DNA from: Serratia nevei
GTDB lineage: Bacteria > Pseudomonadota > Gammaproteobacteria > Enterobacterales > Enterobacteriaceae
Assembly: GCF_024160145.1 (NCBI RefSeq)
Contig: NZ_JAMYWQ010000018.1
Span: 36,216-100,215, forward strand
Length of the DNA: 64,000 nt
Direction: 5' to 3'
This document shows positions 18,270 to 29,402 of the stretch, piece after piece. A model generated the notes under the pieces. That model had not been told where the DNA came from. It did no database searches and saw only the letters and a list, made by a program, of their open reading frames with translations. Made by a program: the position numbers and the translations under genes. Each line of letters opens with the position of its first letter. The stretch's first letter is position 1.

Positions 18270-20741
18270 GTGAAGCGGATGTCATCGCCGGCCGCCAGCG
18301 TCAAGCCGCTGGCCCTGGCCGTACTCTGTATGGCGGTGGAGCTGTGGCCGACGCACGCCGCCGCCGACGATTTGCCGCCGCCGCCCAGTGCGGTCAGCAT
18401 GCCGGATACCACGCTGTATCTGGAGCCGGTGGTGAATGGCCGCCAGACCGGTAAAGTGGTGCCGGTCACCTACCGCGGCGGCCACTACTACCTGACGCCG
18501 CAGCAGTTGAGCGACGCCGGCCTGCCGGTAACGGACAAGCAGGCGAAAGAGATCGCCGTCGATCAACTGGATAAGGTCGACGTTACCTACAGCGGCGAAA
18601 CGCAGCAGTTGCTGATCTCGGTACCCAACGACTGGCTGCCCAAGCAAACTCTCGGCAGCGCCACCACGGAGCAGCGGCTGCCGGCGCAAAGCAGCCTGGG
18701 TTTTTTGCTGAATTACGACGCCTACGTCAGCCAGAGCGGCGGGCGCGGCAATCCGGGCTATTTCTCTGCCTGGAGCGAACAGCGGCTGTTCGATGGCTTT
18801 GGCGTTATCGCCAACACCGGCATCTTCCGCAGCAGCTTCAACGGCGACAGCGCTGCGCAGCAGAACAATCGCTATATCCGCTACGACAGTTCCTGGCGCT
18901 ACAGCGACGACGACGCCATGCTCAGCTATACGGCGGGCGATCTCATTACCGGCTCGCTGCCCTGGACCAGCTCGGTGCGCGTCGGCGGCCTGCAGGTGGC
19001 GCGCAATTTCGCCACGCGGCCGGATCTGATCACCTACCCGCTGCCGCAGTTCTCCGGCCAGGCTGCGGTGCCGAGCAGCGTTGACCTGTACATCAATAGC
19101 TATAAAAACACCTCCGCCAGCGTGAACCCCGGCCCGTTCACCCTCAATACCGTGCCCTACATCAACGGTGCCGGTCAGGCGACGGTGGTGACCACCGATG
19201 CGCTTGGCCGCCAGATCAGCACCACGGTGCCGTTCTATGTCGCCAGTTCGCTGCTGCAGGCCGGGTTGAGCGATTTCAGCCTGTCGGCGGGTGCGCTGCG
19301 GCGGAACTATGGCTTTAGCTCGGCGGATTACGGCCAGTGGGTAGCCAGTGGCAGTGGGCGTTACGGCGTCACAGATTGGTTGACGCTCGAAGGCCGGGCG
19401 GAAGGCGCGGCGGAGCTGGCAGTCACCGGCGCCGGCGCCGGCGTGCGCGTTGGGCAACTGGGGGTGTTCAACGCCTCCTACAGCTATAGCCAGGCGAGCA
19501 ATGACGCCTTCAACGCCCCAGCGGTTACCCCGCTCTATTACGACCCCATCACCGGCCAGCCGCTGCAGCAACCGGATGCCGGGCCGGTGTATCAGTACAC
19601 CGGCCGCCACGGCGATCAGAGCAGCCTGAGTTACACTTACAGCAATCAGTATTTCAGCCTCAATGCCCAACGCGTGCTGCGCAGCGCGGGCTTTGGCGAT
19701 CTTTCCAGTTACAAGAGCAGTTACAGGCTGAGCCGCCGTACCGATCAACTGACCGGCAGTATCGGCCTGAGCCGCTTCGGCAGCCTGGGGGCCGGTTATT
19801 TCGACGTGCGCGACGCCATCGGCCAGCGCACTCGCCTGATCAACCTGTCCTATAGCCTCACGCTGTGGCGCAATATCAGTCTATATGCCTCGGCAAACCG
19901 TGAAATCGGCGGCAATGGCTACAGCTCGCAGCTGCAAATCAGCATTCCGTTCGATGCCTGGGGCACCGCCAACGTCAGCACCGCCCGCGACGCCGGCAAT
20001 CGCTGGAGCGAGCGTGTCGGCTATAGCCGCGCTGCGCCGACCGGCGGTGGTTTCGGCTGGAACCTGGCCTATGCCGGCGGCCAGGGCAGCGACAGCGATT
20101 ACCGCCAGGCGGATCTGACCTGGCGCACCTCGCTCTTGGAGACCCGTGCGGGGCTGTATGGCAACCGCAATGACTACACGCGCTGGGGCGAAGTCAGCGG
20201 TTCGCTGGTGGCGATGAACGGCGGCGTGTACGCCACCAACACCATCAACGACGCTTTCGCCCTGGTATCGACCAACGGTTACGCCGGTGTTCCTGTCAGC
20301 TACGAAAACCAGCGCATCGGCGTTACCAACGACAAAGGCTATCTGCTGGTGCCCACCGTCACCTCGTATTACCACGCCAAATTCCAGATAGACCCACTCA
20401 ACCTGCCGGCAGACGTGAACCTGCCGGCGGTCGAAAAAACCGTCTCCATCCGCGATCACAGCGGTTACCTGGTCGAGTTCCCCGTCCAGCGCCTTTCCGC
20501 CGCCGACGTGGAACTGGTCGATGCGCAAGGCAAACCGCTGGCCAACGGCAGCCAGGTGGCGGTGATCGGCAGCAATCAACAGAGCTACGTCGGGTGGGAT
20601 GGCATGACCTATATCGACCCGGTGCAGCAGCACAACCGGCTGAGCGTGATCCCGGCCGACGGCGGGCCGCCGTGCCAGGTCAGCTTCAGCCTGGCCAATC
20701 CTCAGGGGCTGCAACGCGTCGGTCCCCTCGTCTGCCAATAA
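18270..20741 (+). CDS. Outer-membrane usher of the archaic chaperone-usher pilus (CsuD type)
   Basis: Usher of about 823 residues with a signal peptide, an N-terminal chaperone-binding domain ('VTYRGGHYYLTPQQLSDAGL'), a 24-strand beta-barrel with middle plug and C-terminal domains ending in a CQVSFSL...LVC segment. It exports and polymerises the subunits. Possible starts are GTG 18264, GTG 18270 and ATG 18279; the GAGG at 18261-18264 is best placed for 18270. It is shorter than gamma-type FimD ushers, as expected for archaic systems. Confidence 0.92.
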   Translation: MKRMSSPAASVKPLALAVLCMAVELWPTHAAADDLPPPPSAVSMPDTTLYLEPVVNGRQTGKVVPVTYRGGHYYLTPQQLSDAGLPVTDKQAKEIAVDQLDKVDVTYSGETQQLLISVPNDWLPKQTLGSATTEQRLPAQSSLGFLLNYDAYVSQSGGRGNPGYFSAWSEQRLFDGFGVIANTGIFRSSFNGDSAAQQNNRYIRYDSSWRYSDDDAMLSYTAGDLITGSLPWTSSVRVGGLQVARNFATRPDLITYPLPQFSGQAAVPSSVDLYINSYKNTSASVNPGPFTLNTVPYINGAGQATVVTTDALGRQISTTVPFYVASSLLQAGLSDFSLSAGALRRNYGFSSADYGQWVASGSGRYGVTDWLTLEGRAEGAAELAVTGAGAGVRVGQLGVFNASYSYSQASNDAFNAPAVTPLYYDPITGQPLQQPDAGPVYQYTGRHGDQSSLSYTYSNQYFSLNAQRVLRSAGFGDLSSYKSSYRLSRRTDQLTGSIGLSRFGSLGAGYFDVRDAIGQRTRLINLSYSLTLWRNISLYASANREIGGNGYSSQLQISIPFDAWGTANVSTARDAGNRWSERVGYSRAAPTGGGFGWNLAYAGGQGSDSDYRQADLTWRTSLLETRAGLYGNRNDYTRWGEVSGSLVAMNGGVYATNTINDAFALVSTNGYAGVPVSYENQRIGVTNDKGYLLVPTVTSYYHAKFQIDPLNLPADVNLPAVEKTVSIRDHSGYLVEFPVQRLSAADVELVDAQGKPLANGSQVAVIGSNQQSYVGWDGMTYIDPVQQHNRLSVIPADGGPPCQVSFSLANPQGLQRVGPLVCQ

Positions 20742-20760
20742 CACAAGGAGAAGAAGAACG

Positions 20761-21693
20761 ATGTATCGGCAAGTGAAAATTCTGTTGGCAGCGCTGCTGC
20801 TGCTGTGCGGACAACGCGCGCTGGCGGACTGCGCCACCGCCAACGGCACGGTCACGTTGCCCAGCAGCAACTCGTTTGCCGTCTATAACGGCCAAATAAA
20901 CGCCCAGGGCACCGCCGGGCTAAACTGCACCGGCCTCGGGCTCAGCCTGCTGTCGCAAAATACCGTCACGGTGCAAATCGCCTCCACCACCAACAATATG
21001 GCTCTGTTGAATACTAACGGCTCCGGCGATCAAATCTCCTATCTGATCTATCCCGACTCGAACTACCAGTACCCTTACAGCGTTGGCCAAACCATCAACT
21101 ACAGCTCGCTGAATCTGCTGTCGCTGATCCTGATCTCGTCCAACGTCAACTTCCCGCTGTACATCAAAACCGTCACGGGAGCGAACGTCAGCGCCGGCAC
21201 CTATACCGACACCATCAACCTGATATGGGACTACCATATTTGCGGGCTGGGGGCGCTTGGCCTGTGCATCTGGTGGAACGGCACCAACCAACCCAGCACC
21301 GTAACCGTCACCGCAGTCATCACCAAAAGCTGCCTGATCAACACCGCCAATAACGTCAACTTCGGCAGCATGGCGCTGGTGGGGCAATTCAACCCGATTA
21401 ACCAAAGCATCACCCTGACCTGCACCAAATCTCAGGCGTACAGCTCCTACTTCACCAACGGTAACAACCCCATCACCGGCTGGCGGCAAATGCTCAGCGG
21501 CACCAGCAATTTCCTGCAGTATCAAATCTATCTGCCCAACACCAGCACCGTGTGGAGCAGCACCAACGCGCAAAGCGGCACCGGTACCGGCCTGGCGCAG
21601 AGCATCCCCTTTACCGCCGCCATCAACCCGGCACAGACCGAAGTGCCGGTCGGCACCTATCAGGATACCGTCAGCTATGTCGTGACTTATTAA
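20761..21693 (+). CDS. Two-domain tip adhesin of the Csu-type pilus (CsuE type)
   Basis: A 310-residue secreted protein with a signal peptide ending at ALA. It has an N-terminal beta domain (about 22-170) and a C-terminal SCPU pilin domain (about 175-310, with KSCLIN, LTCTKS and the terminal YVVTY strand). CsuE caps archaic pili and binds hydrophobic surfaces through exposed loops; this one has hydrophobic stretches such as LNLLSLILI and GLGALGLCIWW that could act in that way. It is last in the cluster, 19 bp after the usher, with a good ribosome site (aaggagaagaa). Confidence 0.9.
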   Translation: MYRQVKILLAALLLLCGQRALADCATANGTVTLPSSNSFAVYNGQINAQGTAGLNCTGLGLSLLSQNTVTVQIASTTNNMALLNTNGSGDQISYLIYPDSNYQYPYSVGQTINYSSLNLLSLILISSNVNFPLYIKTVTGANVSAGTYTDTINLIWDYHICGLGALGLCIWWNGTNQPSTVTVTAVITKSCLINTANNVNFGSMALVGQFNPINQSITLTCTKSQAYSSYFTNGNNPITGWRQMLSGTSNFLQYQIYLPNTSTVWSSTNAQSGTGTGLAQSIPFTAAINPAQTEVPVGTYQDTVSYVVTY

Positions 21694-21828
21694 GGCGGCC
21701 GTTAGCCGCCCGGGACAAATGTTGCCAAAATGTATTTTTTGTGTGGCATTTTTTGCTCATTTAGCTATGCTCATACCGATGGCCGAACTGGTCTAACCTC
21801 CTACCACATCATTGAGCAAGGAGTTCCC

Positions 21829-22068
21829 ATGAGCAAAACCGTCGTAAAAATTGGCAGCTTCGAGGTCGATGACGCGCATCTTCACGCCGGCGCCGACCGT
21901 GCCGGCACCCTGAGCATTCCCTGCAAGTCCGATCCGGACCTGTGCATGCAGCTCGACGGCTGGGATGAGCACACCAGCATCCCGGCGATCCTCAATGGCA
22001 AACAGTCGCTGCTGTACAAGCAACACTACGATCGGCAGACGGACGCCTGGGTGATGCGGCTGGCATGA
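21829..22068 (+). CDS. yebV: YebV family small protein
   Basis: A 79-residue protein that aligns along its whole length with E. coli YebV, with the shared core TIPCKSDPDLCMQLD-like segment and C-terminus DAWVMRLA. YebV has no firm function; in E. coli the gene belongs to the PhoP regulon. In E. coli it follows rsmF directly; here the pilus cluster lies between them. Start ATG 21829 follows gcaaggag. A clear PhoP box was not seen in the 135 bp upstream. Confidence 0.9.
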   Translation: MSKTVVKIGSFEVDDAHLHAGADRAGTLSIPCKSDPDLCMQLDGWDEHTSIPAILNGKQSLLYKQHYDRQTDAWVMRLA

Positions 22069-22089
22069 AAATGCATCAGGATTGCTGAT

Positions 22090-22126
22090 AACGCGCTGTT
22101 TTCATCGGAAACAGCGCGTTTTTTTA
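22090..22126 (+). terminator. Rho-independent terminator after yebV
   Basis: Stem AACGCGCTGTTT / AAACAGCGCGTT around tcatcgg, followed by a run of T. Its end touches the convergent gene at 22124. Confidence 0.9.
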
Positions 22127-22723
22127 TGCGATGGCGATGCCGCGGCCGGCAAAGAAACGGGCGAAGCGGCTGAGCGGCAGCTGTACCCGTTCGCGCGTCG
22201 CCGGGCTGTCGCCCGAAGGGTTGTGGAAGGTCACGCTTTGCGCATCGGCGGCGGTGATCAGCACCAGATGCCCGCCCCGCTGCGGCGGCACGCTCTCGGG
22301 CCGGCGAATGGAGGGGTGCACCGAGGCGATAAAGTAGCGACATGCGCTGAACAGCGCCGACACGTCGGCCGCCTCCAGCCCCACCTTCACCTCCGCTTGC
22401 AGCGCGAACTGCTCGCGCACGTACTCGACGAACGGCGCGTAAATCAGCCCTTTGATTCGCTCACCCTCGCGCACATAGGCGCCATAGGGCAAGCTGCGGC
22501 GCGCCAGCTCCAGCAACGGCGGCGCTTCGCCGTCGCGGTGGCCCAGCACCATTTTCAGGCAGGCCATGCCGCACACGTGGTTGGCCCACTCGATGTACTC
22601 CGCCCGATCGCGGGCGCCGCTGCGCGCCCAATTCTCGTCATGCGCCAGCGTGGCGCGGCCGGCGATCAGATCGGCGGCCAGCTCCGGGCTTGCCCACTGG
22701 CATTCGTAGGGAACGTCGCGCAT
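22124..22723 (-). CDS. Peptidase C39-like family protein
   Basis: A 199-residue protein resembling the C39-like papain fold: a cysteine in NHVCGMACLKMVL (about residue 51), a histidine in GGHLVLITA (about residue 151) and HNPSGD following it, in the order Cys-His-Asn/Asp of that fold. No signal peptide or membrane segment is seen, so it is probably cytoplasmic. It lies 4 bp downstream of the ASCH gene, so the two are likely co-transcribed. The substrate is unknown, and a non-peptidase role is possible. Confidence 0.7.
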   Translation of the reverse strand: MRDVPYECQWASPELAADLIAGRATLAHDENWARSGARDRAEYIEWANHVCGMACLKMVLGHRDGEAPPLLELARRSLPYGAYVREGERIKGLIYAPFVEYVREQFALQAEVKVGLEAADVSALFSACRYFIASVHPSIRRPESVPPQRGGHLVLITAADAQSVTFHNPSGDSPATRERVQLPLSRFARFFAGRGIAIA

Positions 22724-22727
22724 CCGT

Positions 22728-23120
22728 TTAGAACTTGTCGACCACTTTGAAATTCATCAGCACCAGCGTCATGTCCGGCGAGAACAGATCGTATTCTTCG
22801 AAGAAGCGCTGCAGCTCTTTGCGCCAATGTGCCAGCGAACGATCGCCCTCGCCTTCGGCAAAGGCGTGCGCTTCATCGACCTGATCGTAGGTTTTCATTT
22901 CCACCGCGGTCAACTCAACCGCGCAGACCGGTTCACCTTTGCCGTCCACCACCAGGAACAGATCGCCGGCCTGCGGGATCCCTTCACCGTCCAGGTTGGA
23001 ACAGGTGGCCGTTTTGGTGCCATTAAGGATCAATTGCACCACGTGATCGGCCTGCTGTTCGGTGTCGCCGAACGCCCAGCGCTCAAGGTGCTCGTATTTC
23101 TGTGGAATTGCCGTCGCCAT
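22728..23120 (-). CDS. ASCH-domain protein
   Basis: A 130-residue protein with the ASCH fold pattern: 'LILNGTKTATCS' near residue 30, 'GDLFLVVDGKGEPVCAVEL' near residue 53, and a C-terminal 'RFFEEYDLF...TLVLMNFKVV'. ASCH domains are PUA-like and are proposed to bind RNA or hydrolyse modified nucleosides such as N4-acetylcytidine. The protein is close in size to E. coli YhfF. It is upstream of, and probably co-transcribed with, the C39-like gene. Confidence 0.82.
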   Translation of the reverse strand: MATAIPQKYEHLERWAFGDTEQQADHVVQLILNGTKTATCSNLDGEGIPQAGDLFLVVDGKGEPVCAVELTAVEMKTYDQVDEAHAFAEGEGDRSLAHWRKELQRFFEEYDLFSPDMTLVLMNFKVVDKF

Positions 23121-23426
23121 GATTATACCTTTGGGAAAAATGCCTCAATGCAAACAGGATAGTACAACGTATTGCCGGCCGTCTGCATCCGTCGCAAGCG
23201 CGACTGCGCGTTCCGCCGCCGCCTTTACGCGCTTTTACCGTTTATCGCTGTGCCTGCCGCCATGTCGCGCGCATACTGTGCCTATGATTCACCCAATCGC
23301 GACCGCCAGGCGGCAAGACGACATCGGTGCGGACGATACCTTCAGCGATTTGCTCAACGGCGTCGCCCTGGTGACGCTTTCCCTCATCACCCTCGTCGCG
23401 GGTGGTACTTCAGTTAAGGAGGTAAC
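23121..23426. other. Non-coding stretch upstream of ASCH gene and microprotein gene
   Basis: About 300 bp. It should hold the divergent promoters for the ASCH gene (minus) and the microprotein at 23427 (plus). An open frame from ATG 23284 (66 codons) has no ribosome site and runs out of frame through the microprotein; it was not accepted. No repeats were seen. Confidence 0.4.
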
Positions 23427-23534
23427 GTGGCGACAAAACGTATGGGCAACAAACTCAGTAAAATGGTCGTGGTGCTGCTGCTGATCTGCCTGGCGTTGCT
23501 GCTGTTACGTTGGGCGGCGATAGCCTTCGGTTAA
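23427..23534 (+). CDS. Small single-pass membrane protein, 35 residues
   Basis: The frame begins with GTG 4 nt after a near-perfect ribosome site (taaggaggtaac). It encodes 35 residues: a basic N-terminus (ATKRMGNKLSK) followed by a hydrophobic helix (MVVVLLLICLALLLLRW) and a short AAIAFG tail, i.e. a typical small inner-membrane protein. Its stop overlaps the stop of a convergent small gene at 23531. No family was recognised. Confidence 0.6.
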   Translation: MATKRMGNKLSKMVVVLLLICLALLLLRWAAIAFG

Positions 23535-23698
23535 TCCCGCCCCGCAGCGCCGCGGGGTGCGGTGGTCGGTTCCAGCAACTCCCGCAAATAGGCCAGCCGC
23601 GCCTCCCCCTGCGGCAACCAGCGGCGGCACAGCCAATGTTGCGTTTCTCCCGTGTGGCTCAGGCGGTAGTACTCCGCCAAGGTTTCGACCCAATTCAT
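23531..23698 (-). CDS. Small hypothetical protein, 55 residues
   Basis: Starts at ATG 23698, 7-8 nt after AGGAGA. It encodes a soluble 55-residue protein, rich in Trp, Arg and Leu (MNWVETLAEYYRLSHTGE at the start). Its TAA overlaps the stop codon of the membrane microprotein on the other strand. No family was recognised; coding status is supported by the good ribosome site and a plausible composition only. Confidence 0.5.
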   Translation of the reverse strand: MNWVETLAEYYRLSHTGETQHWLCRRWLPQGEARLAYLRELLEPTTAPRGAAGRD

Positions 23699-23855
23699 GA
23701 TGTGTTCTCCTGCTATTCGACACCGCAAGTATTGAGCGTAAAAACCAGAAGAAATACTGATGGTTTGTTTTTTATGCTTCCTGTTTTGGGTGGCCGGTAG
23801 CGAAGCCGCGGTTCAGCTGCTACATTGGGCAAAAATCAACCAGCCGAGGTAAGCC

Positions 23856-24065
23856 ATGACGTTCTCGGAACAGGAGATTAAACCCGTATGGGATGAAGTC
23901 GCGCGTCTGATCGGCGACGGCGTGATGCAGCTGCGCCATCGCGGCGAAGCGCTGTCGGTGGAAACGCTGGAAAAATATCTGGCGCGGCAGCTGGCGGACA
24001 GCAACGATATCGAACGGCGCATCCTGCTCGGTGCCGCCATCAACATGCTGAAAGGCGGAAAATGA
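23856..24065 (+). CDS. Small protein, possibly FumD-like, 69 residues
   Basis: A 69-residue soluble helical protein starting MTFSEQEIKPVWDEV. Its pattern (V.RLIG..V..LR..GE near the N-terminus, a basic-hydrophobic middle and INMLK at the end) recalls the E. coli FumD (YdhZ) family of the same length. The match is by eye and distant. A perfect 10-bp hairpin (24066-24090) follows the stop without a T-run. Confidence 0.65.
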   Translation: MTFSEQEIKPVWDEVARLIGDGVMQLRHRGEALSVETLEKYLARQLADSNDIERRILLGAAINMLKGGK

Positions 24066-24090
24066 ATCGCCAACCGAAAAGGTTGGCGAT
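24066..24090. other. Perfect hairpin after the small gene
   Basis: ATCGCCAACC pairs exactly with GGTTGGCGAT around the stable loop gaaaa, directly at the stop codon of the gene ending at 24065. No T-run follows on the plus strand, so it is probably an mRNA 3' stabilising or weak termination structure. Confidence 0.5.
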
Positions 24091-24211
24091 CCGACAGAAG
24101 CCCGAGGTATGCAAGCCCGGCCTTCTGCGCGCTACTATGTCACGCTAATATGACGGAATTAATAGGAATTGTCGGGTTTTCACCCAAACTGCCTTATTTT
24201 TGTTGCCAGCA

Positions 24212-25962
<1,751 letters not shown>

Positions 25963-27306
25963 TCAGACTAACCAACCGAGCAATAGCGTCGCACCAATGA
26001 CCGTGGAAGCGCCGCCGATGCGCGTGGCGATTTGGGCGAACGGCATCAATCCCATGCGGTTCGACGCCGACAGGATCGCCACGTCGCCGGTGCCGCCCAG
26101 CCCGCTGTGGCAGCAGGTGACGATCGCCGCTTCCACCGGGAACATCTTCAGGTAAGGCGCAATCAGGAAACTGACCAGCCCCATCGACAGCACCACCGAG
26201 CCGCACACCACCACATAACCGACCGAGAACACCGCCACCACGCTTTCCAGCGGCACGTACAGCATGCCCAGGCCGATCATCAGCGGCCACACCAGCGCGG
26301 TAGAGACGAACTTGTAGAAACTGTGCGCGCCGGTTTCCATCGAAGCCGGGATCACCCGGCAGTACTTGCACAGCACCGCGAACAGGATCATCAGCACCGG
26401 GCCGGGAATGTGTACGATGTGCTCGAACAGGCCACCGACGATAAAGAAAGCGCAGATCACCAGCAGCCCGCCCCCCATCAGTTGGAAATCGACGTTGCCG
26501 CTTTGCTCCTTGATGGCGAACATCGCGTTCTCCTGCGCCGAGCGGATCAGCATCCCGTCGCCGCTCAGCGCCTTACGCTGCATGCCGATGCGCGCCAGCA
26601 CCCCGGCGGTGACGATGGCGAAGATGTTGCCCAGCACCGCCGCCGGCGCCAGCTGCGCGACGTAGACGTCCGGCGTCGATCCCAGGATTGCCGAGTAGGC
26701 CAGCGACAGCGGCAAAATCCCCTCGCCGATGCCGCCGCCGATGATCGGCACGATGATGAAGAAGAAAGTGTGATAGAAGGTAAAGCCGAACAGCTTGCCC
26801 ACCAGCAGCCCAGTGATCACCGCCGTGATCGTGCCCACCACCAGCGGCACGAACATGCGAATCATCCCCTGGATCAGGATCACCCGGTTCATGCCGAGAA
26901 TGCTGCCGACCACCAGACTGGCGATGACAAAATACAGCAGGTTAGCGTCTTTCATCAGCAGATGAACGGTGCCCATCACGTTGGGCTGGAAAACGTTGAA
27001 ATAGACCAGCACCGACGGCACCATCAAACACAGAATGGCCGGCCCGCCGATATCGCGCAGCACGGGAATGCTTTTTCCCAACTGCGCCAGTGCAAAGCCC
27101 AGCGTCATTATCACCGCCAGGCCGCCGATCATATTCTTCGGCAGGAAGTTGGCGTAGGCAGAAATCGCCACGATCGCGCAAATCGTGATAAACAACGTGA
27201 TCGGTACCGCGCCGATATCTATTTGACGAAGTTGATTAATTAATCCTGAGGATTCGGACGATGCCGTATTTTTATCACAGGCCAGTTCTGCATTTATCTG
27301 TTTCAT
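25963..27306 (-). CDS. 2-hydroxycarboxylate transporter (CitS/CimH-type)
   Basis: A 447-residue membrane protein of the 2HCT family, with about eleven hydrophobic segments. It has the two re-entrant loop motifs expected of the family, IIGGGIGEG near residue 190 and GLGGTGDVAIL near residue 405. Members carry citrate, malate or lactate with Na+ or H+. Whether this is a citrate or malate carrier is open; no citrate lyase, malolactic or two-component genes are adjacent. A soluble N-terminal segment of ~30 residues precedes the first helix. Confidence 0.88.
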   Translation of the reverse strand: MKQINAELACDKNTASSESSGLINQLRQIDIGAVPITLFITICAIVAISAYANFLPKNMIGGLAVIMTLGFALAQLGKSIPVLRDIGGPAILCLMVPSVLVYFNVFQPNVMGTVHLLMKDANLLYFVIASLVVGSILGMNRVILIQGMIRMFVPLVVGTITAVITGLLVGKLFGFTFYHTFFFIIVPIIGGGIGEGILPLSLAYSAILGSTPDVYVAQLAPAAVLGNIFAIVTAGVLARIGMQRKALSGDGMLIRSAQENAMFAIKEQSGNVDFQLMGGGLLVICAFFIVGGLFEHIVHIPGPVLMILFAVLCKYCRVIPASMETGAHSFYKFVSTALVWPLMIGLGMLYVPLESVVAVFSVGYVVVCGSVVLSMGLVSFLIAPYLKMFPVEAAIVTCCHSGLGGTGDVAILSASNRMGLMPFAQIATRIGGASTVIGATLLLGWLV

Positions 27307-27738
27307 TATTCACCCTGCTGACAAGCGTACAGTACGGTTAGACTCAGCTGGCGCAACGCCCCTGCCATAGCCAAGCAAAAACAAATGATTACAAAAAATC
27401 CTATTGTGGATTTCGCTTTTTTTAATAAGAAATAAAACAGTAGACAGCACTGACGATATGATAAAAAATAAAAATTCAAAACTAAATTACGCTGGCGGAA
27501 TTCAATATTGTGACCCTCCGCCAAGGTTGGCTTTAATTAATTATCGTCAGCATTTTGTAATTAAAGTAATCAGGTTTAAATTCGCTGCTATGCTATAGGA
27601 GGGCGAAAAAGCCCCCTGTTTTATTAATAAAGAACCGGAAACGCATTAGCTGAATCCGGTCAGCTTGATCCGAACCTTAATCCTGCACGCGGCACCGCAC
27701 GGGAATAAGGCATAATATGACTCATAAGGAAGTAGAAT
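27307..27738. other. AT-rich intergenic region between divergent transporter gene and pckA
   Basis: About 430 bp without a convincing gene. It must contain the promoters of the transporter (minus) and pckA (plus). A 72-codon minus-strand frame ending at 27306 has no good ribosome site and was not accepted. Confidence 0.6.
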
Positions 27739-29358
27739 ATGTCTTCACGCGCTGTTACCCCACAAACTCTCGCTCGCTACGGCATCCCTCAGGCCGCCGA
27801 CGTCGTCTATAACCCCAGTTATGAATTGCTGTTCGCCGAAGAGACCCGCGCCGACCTGCCGCCGCTGGAGCGCGGCACCCTCACCCAACTTGGCGCGGTC
27901 AACGTCGCGACCGGTGAATTCACCGGCCGTTCGCCGAAGGACAAATACATCGTGCGCGACGACACCACGCGCGATACCGTCTGGTGGTCCGACAACGGCA
28001 CCGGCAAGAACGACAACCAGCCGCTCTCGCCGGAAGTTTGGCAACATCTGAAAACGCAGGTGGGCAACCAGCTCTCCGGCAAGCGTCTGTTCGTGGTGGA
28101 CGCATTCTGCGGCGCCAACGCCGACACGCGCCTGAAAGTGCGCTTCATCACCGAGGTGGCCTGGCAGGCGCACTTCGTGAAAAACATGTTTATTCGCCCG
28201 AGCGAGGCTGAGCTGGCGGACTTTGAGCCGGACTTCGTGGTGATGAACGGCGCCAAATGCACCAACCCGGACTGGCAGCAGCAAGGGCTGCATTCGGAGA
28301 ACTTCGTCGCCTTCAACCTGACCGAGCGCATGCAGCTGATCGGCGGCACCTGGTACGGCGGCGAAATGAAGAAAGGCCTGTTCTCGATCATGAACTATCT
28401 GCTGCCGCTGAAGGGCATCGCCTCGATGCACTGCTCGGCCAACGTCGGCGAGCAAGGCGACGTAGCGGTGTTCTTCGGCCTGTCCGGCACCGGCAAAACC
28501 ACCCTCTCCACCGATCCGAAACGCCAGCTGATCGGCGATGACGAGCACGGCTGGGACGACGACGGCGTATTCAACTTCGAAGGTGGTTGCTACGCCAAAA
28601 CCATCAAGCTGTCGCCGCAGGCAGAGCCGGAAATCTATCAGGCGATCCGCCGCAATGCGCTGCTGGAAAACGTCACCGTGCGGGCCGACGGCAGCATCGA
28701 CTTCGACGATGCCAGCAAAACCGAAAACACCCGCGTCTCCTACCCGATTTATCACATCGAGAACATCGTCAAACCGGTGTCCAAAGCCGGCCACGCGCGC
28801 AAAATCATCTTCCTGACCGCCGACGCCTTCGGCGTGCTGCCGCCGGTATCGCGCCTGACGCCGGAACAGACCCAGTACCACTTCCTGTCCGGCTTCACCG
28901 CCAAGCTGGCCGGCACCGAACGCGGCATCACCGCGCCGACGCCGACCTTCTCCGCCTGCTTCGGCGCCGCGTTCCTGACGCTGCACCCGACGCAGTACGC
29001 CGAAGTGCTGGTGAAACGCATGGAGGCCGCCGGCGCCCAGGCTTACCTGGTCAACACCGGCTGGAACGGCAGCGGCAAGCGTATCTCTATCAAAGATACG
29101 CGCGGCATCATCGACGCCATTCTGAATGGCGACATTGAACAGGCCGAGACCTTCACGCTGCCAATCTTCGGGCTCGAAGTGCCGACCGCGCTGCCGGGTG
29201 TCGATCCGTCGATCCTCGATCCGCGTAAAACCTACGCCGACGAATCACTGTGGCAGGAGAAAGCGCAGGATCTGGCGCAGCGCTTTATCGATAACTTCGC
29301 CAAATATACCGTCACCCAGGCGGGCGAAAAATTGGTGAACGCCGGGCCTAAACGGTAA
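27739..29358 (+). CDS. pckA: Phosphoenolpyruvate carboxykinase (ATP)
   Basis: A 539-residue gluconeogenic enzyme that converts oxaloacetate and ATP to PEP, ADP and CO2. It shows the kinase-1a motif GLSGTGKTT, the PEPCK-specific GDDEHGW metal/ADP site and the substrate-binding [17 protein letters not shown] N-terminal loop (YIVRDD follows). Length matches the E. coli enzyme (540). ATG 27739 follows aaggaag. A strong terminator follows. In E. coli pckA sits beside envZ-ompR; here its neighbours are different. Confidence 0.98.
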   Translation: MSSRAVTPQTLARYGIPQAADVVYNPSYELLFAEETRADLPPLERGTLTQLGAVNVATGEFTGRSPKDKYIVRDDTTRDTVWWSDNGTGKNDNQPLSPEVWQHLKTQVGNQLSGKRLFVVDAFCGANADTRLKVRFITEVAWQAHFVKNMFIRPSEAELADFEPDFVVMNGAKCTNPDWQQQGLHSENFVAFNLTERMQLIGGTWYGGEMKKGLFSIMNYLLPLKGIASMHCSANVGEQGDVAVFFGLSGTGKTTLSTDPKRQLIGDDEHGWDDDGVFNFEGGCYAKTIKLSPQAEPEIYQAIRRNALLENVTVRADGSIDFDDASKTENTRVSYPIYHIENIVKPVSKAGHARKIIFLTADAFGVLPPVSRLTPEQTQYHFLSGFTAKLAGTERGITAPTPTFSACFGAAFLTLHPTQYAEVLVKRMEAAGAQAYLVNTGWNGSGKRISIKDTRGIIDAILNGDIEQAETFTLPIFGLEVPTALPGVDPSILDPRKTYADESLWQEKAQDLAQRFIDNFAKYTVTQAGEKLVNAGPKR

Positions 29359-29374
29359 CGGCGTCCCCCAGTTC

Positions 29375-29402
29375 AAGGGCCGATTCGTCGGCCCTTTTTT
29401 TC
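29375..29402 (+). terminator. Rho-independent terminator of pckA
   Basis: Stem AAGGGCCGA / TCGGCCCTT with a ttcg tetraloop and a T-run. The T-run overlaps the stop codon of the convergent TetR gene. Confidence 0.93.

Noticed and set aside
23284..23484. 66-codon plus-strand frame from ATG 23284
   Set aside because: No ribosome site and it overlaps the better supported 35-residue microprotein in another frame.
27306..27524. 72-codon minus-strand frame upstream of the 2HCT transporter
   Set aside because: No ribosome site or family; AT-rich leader DNA.
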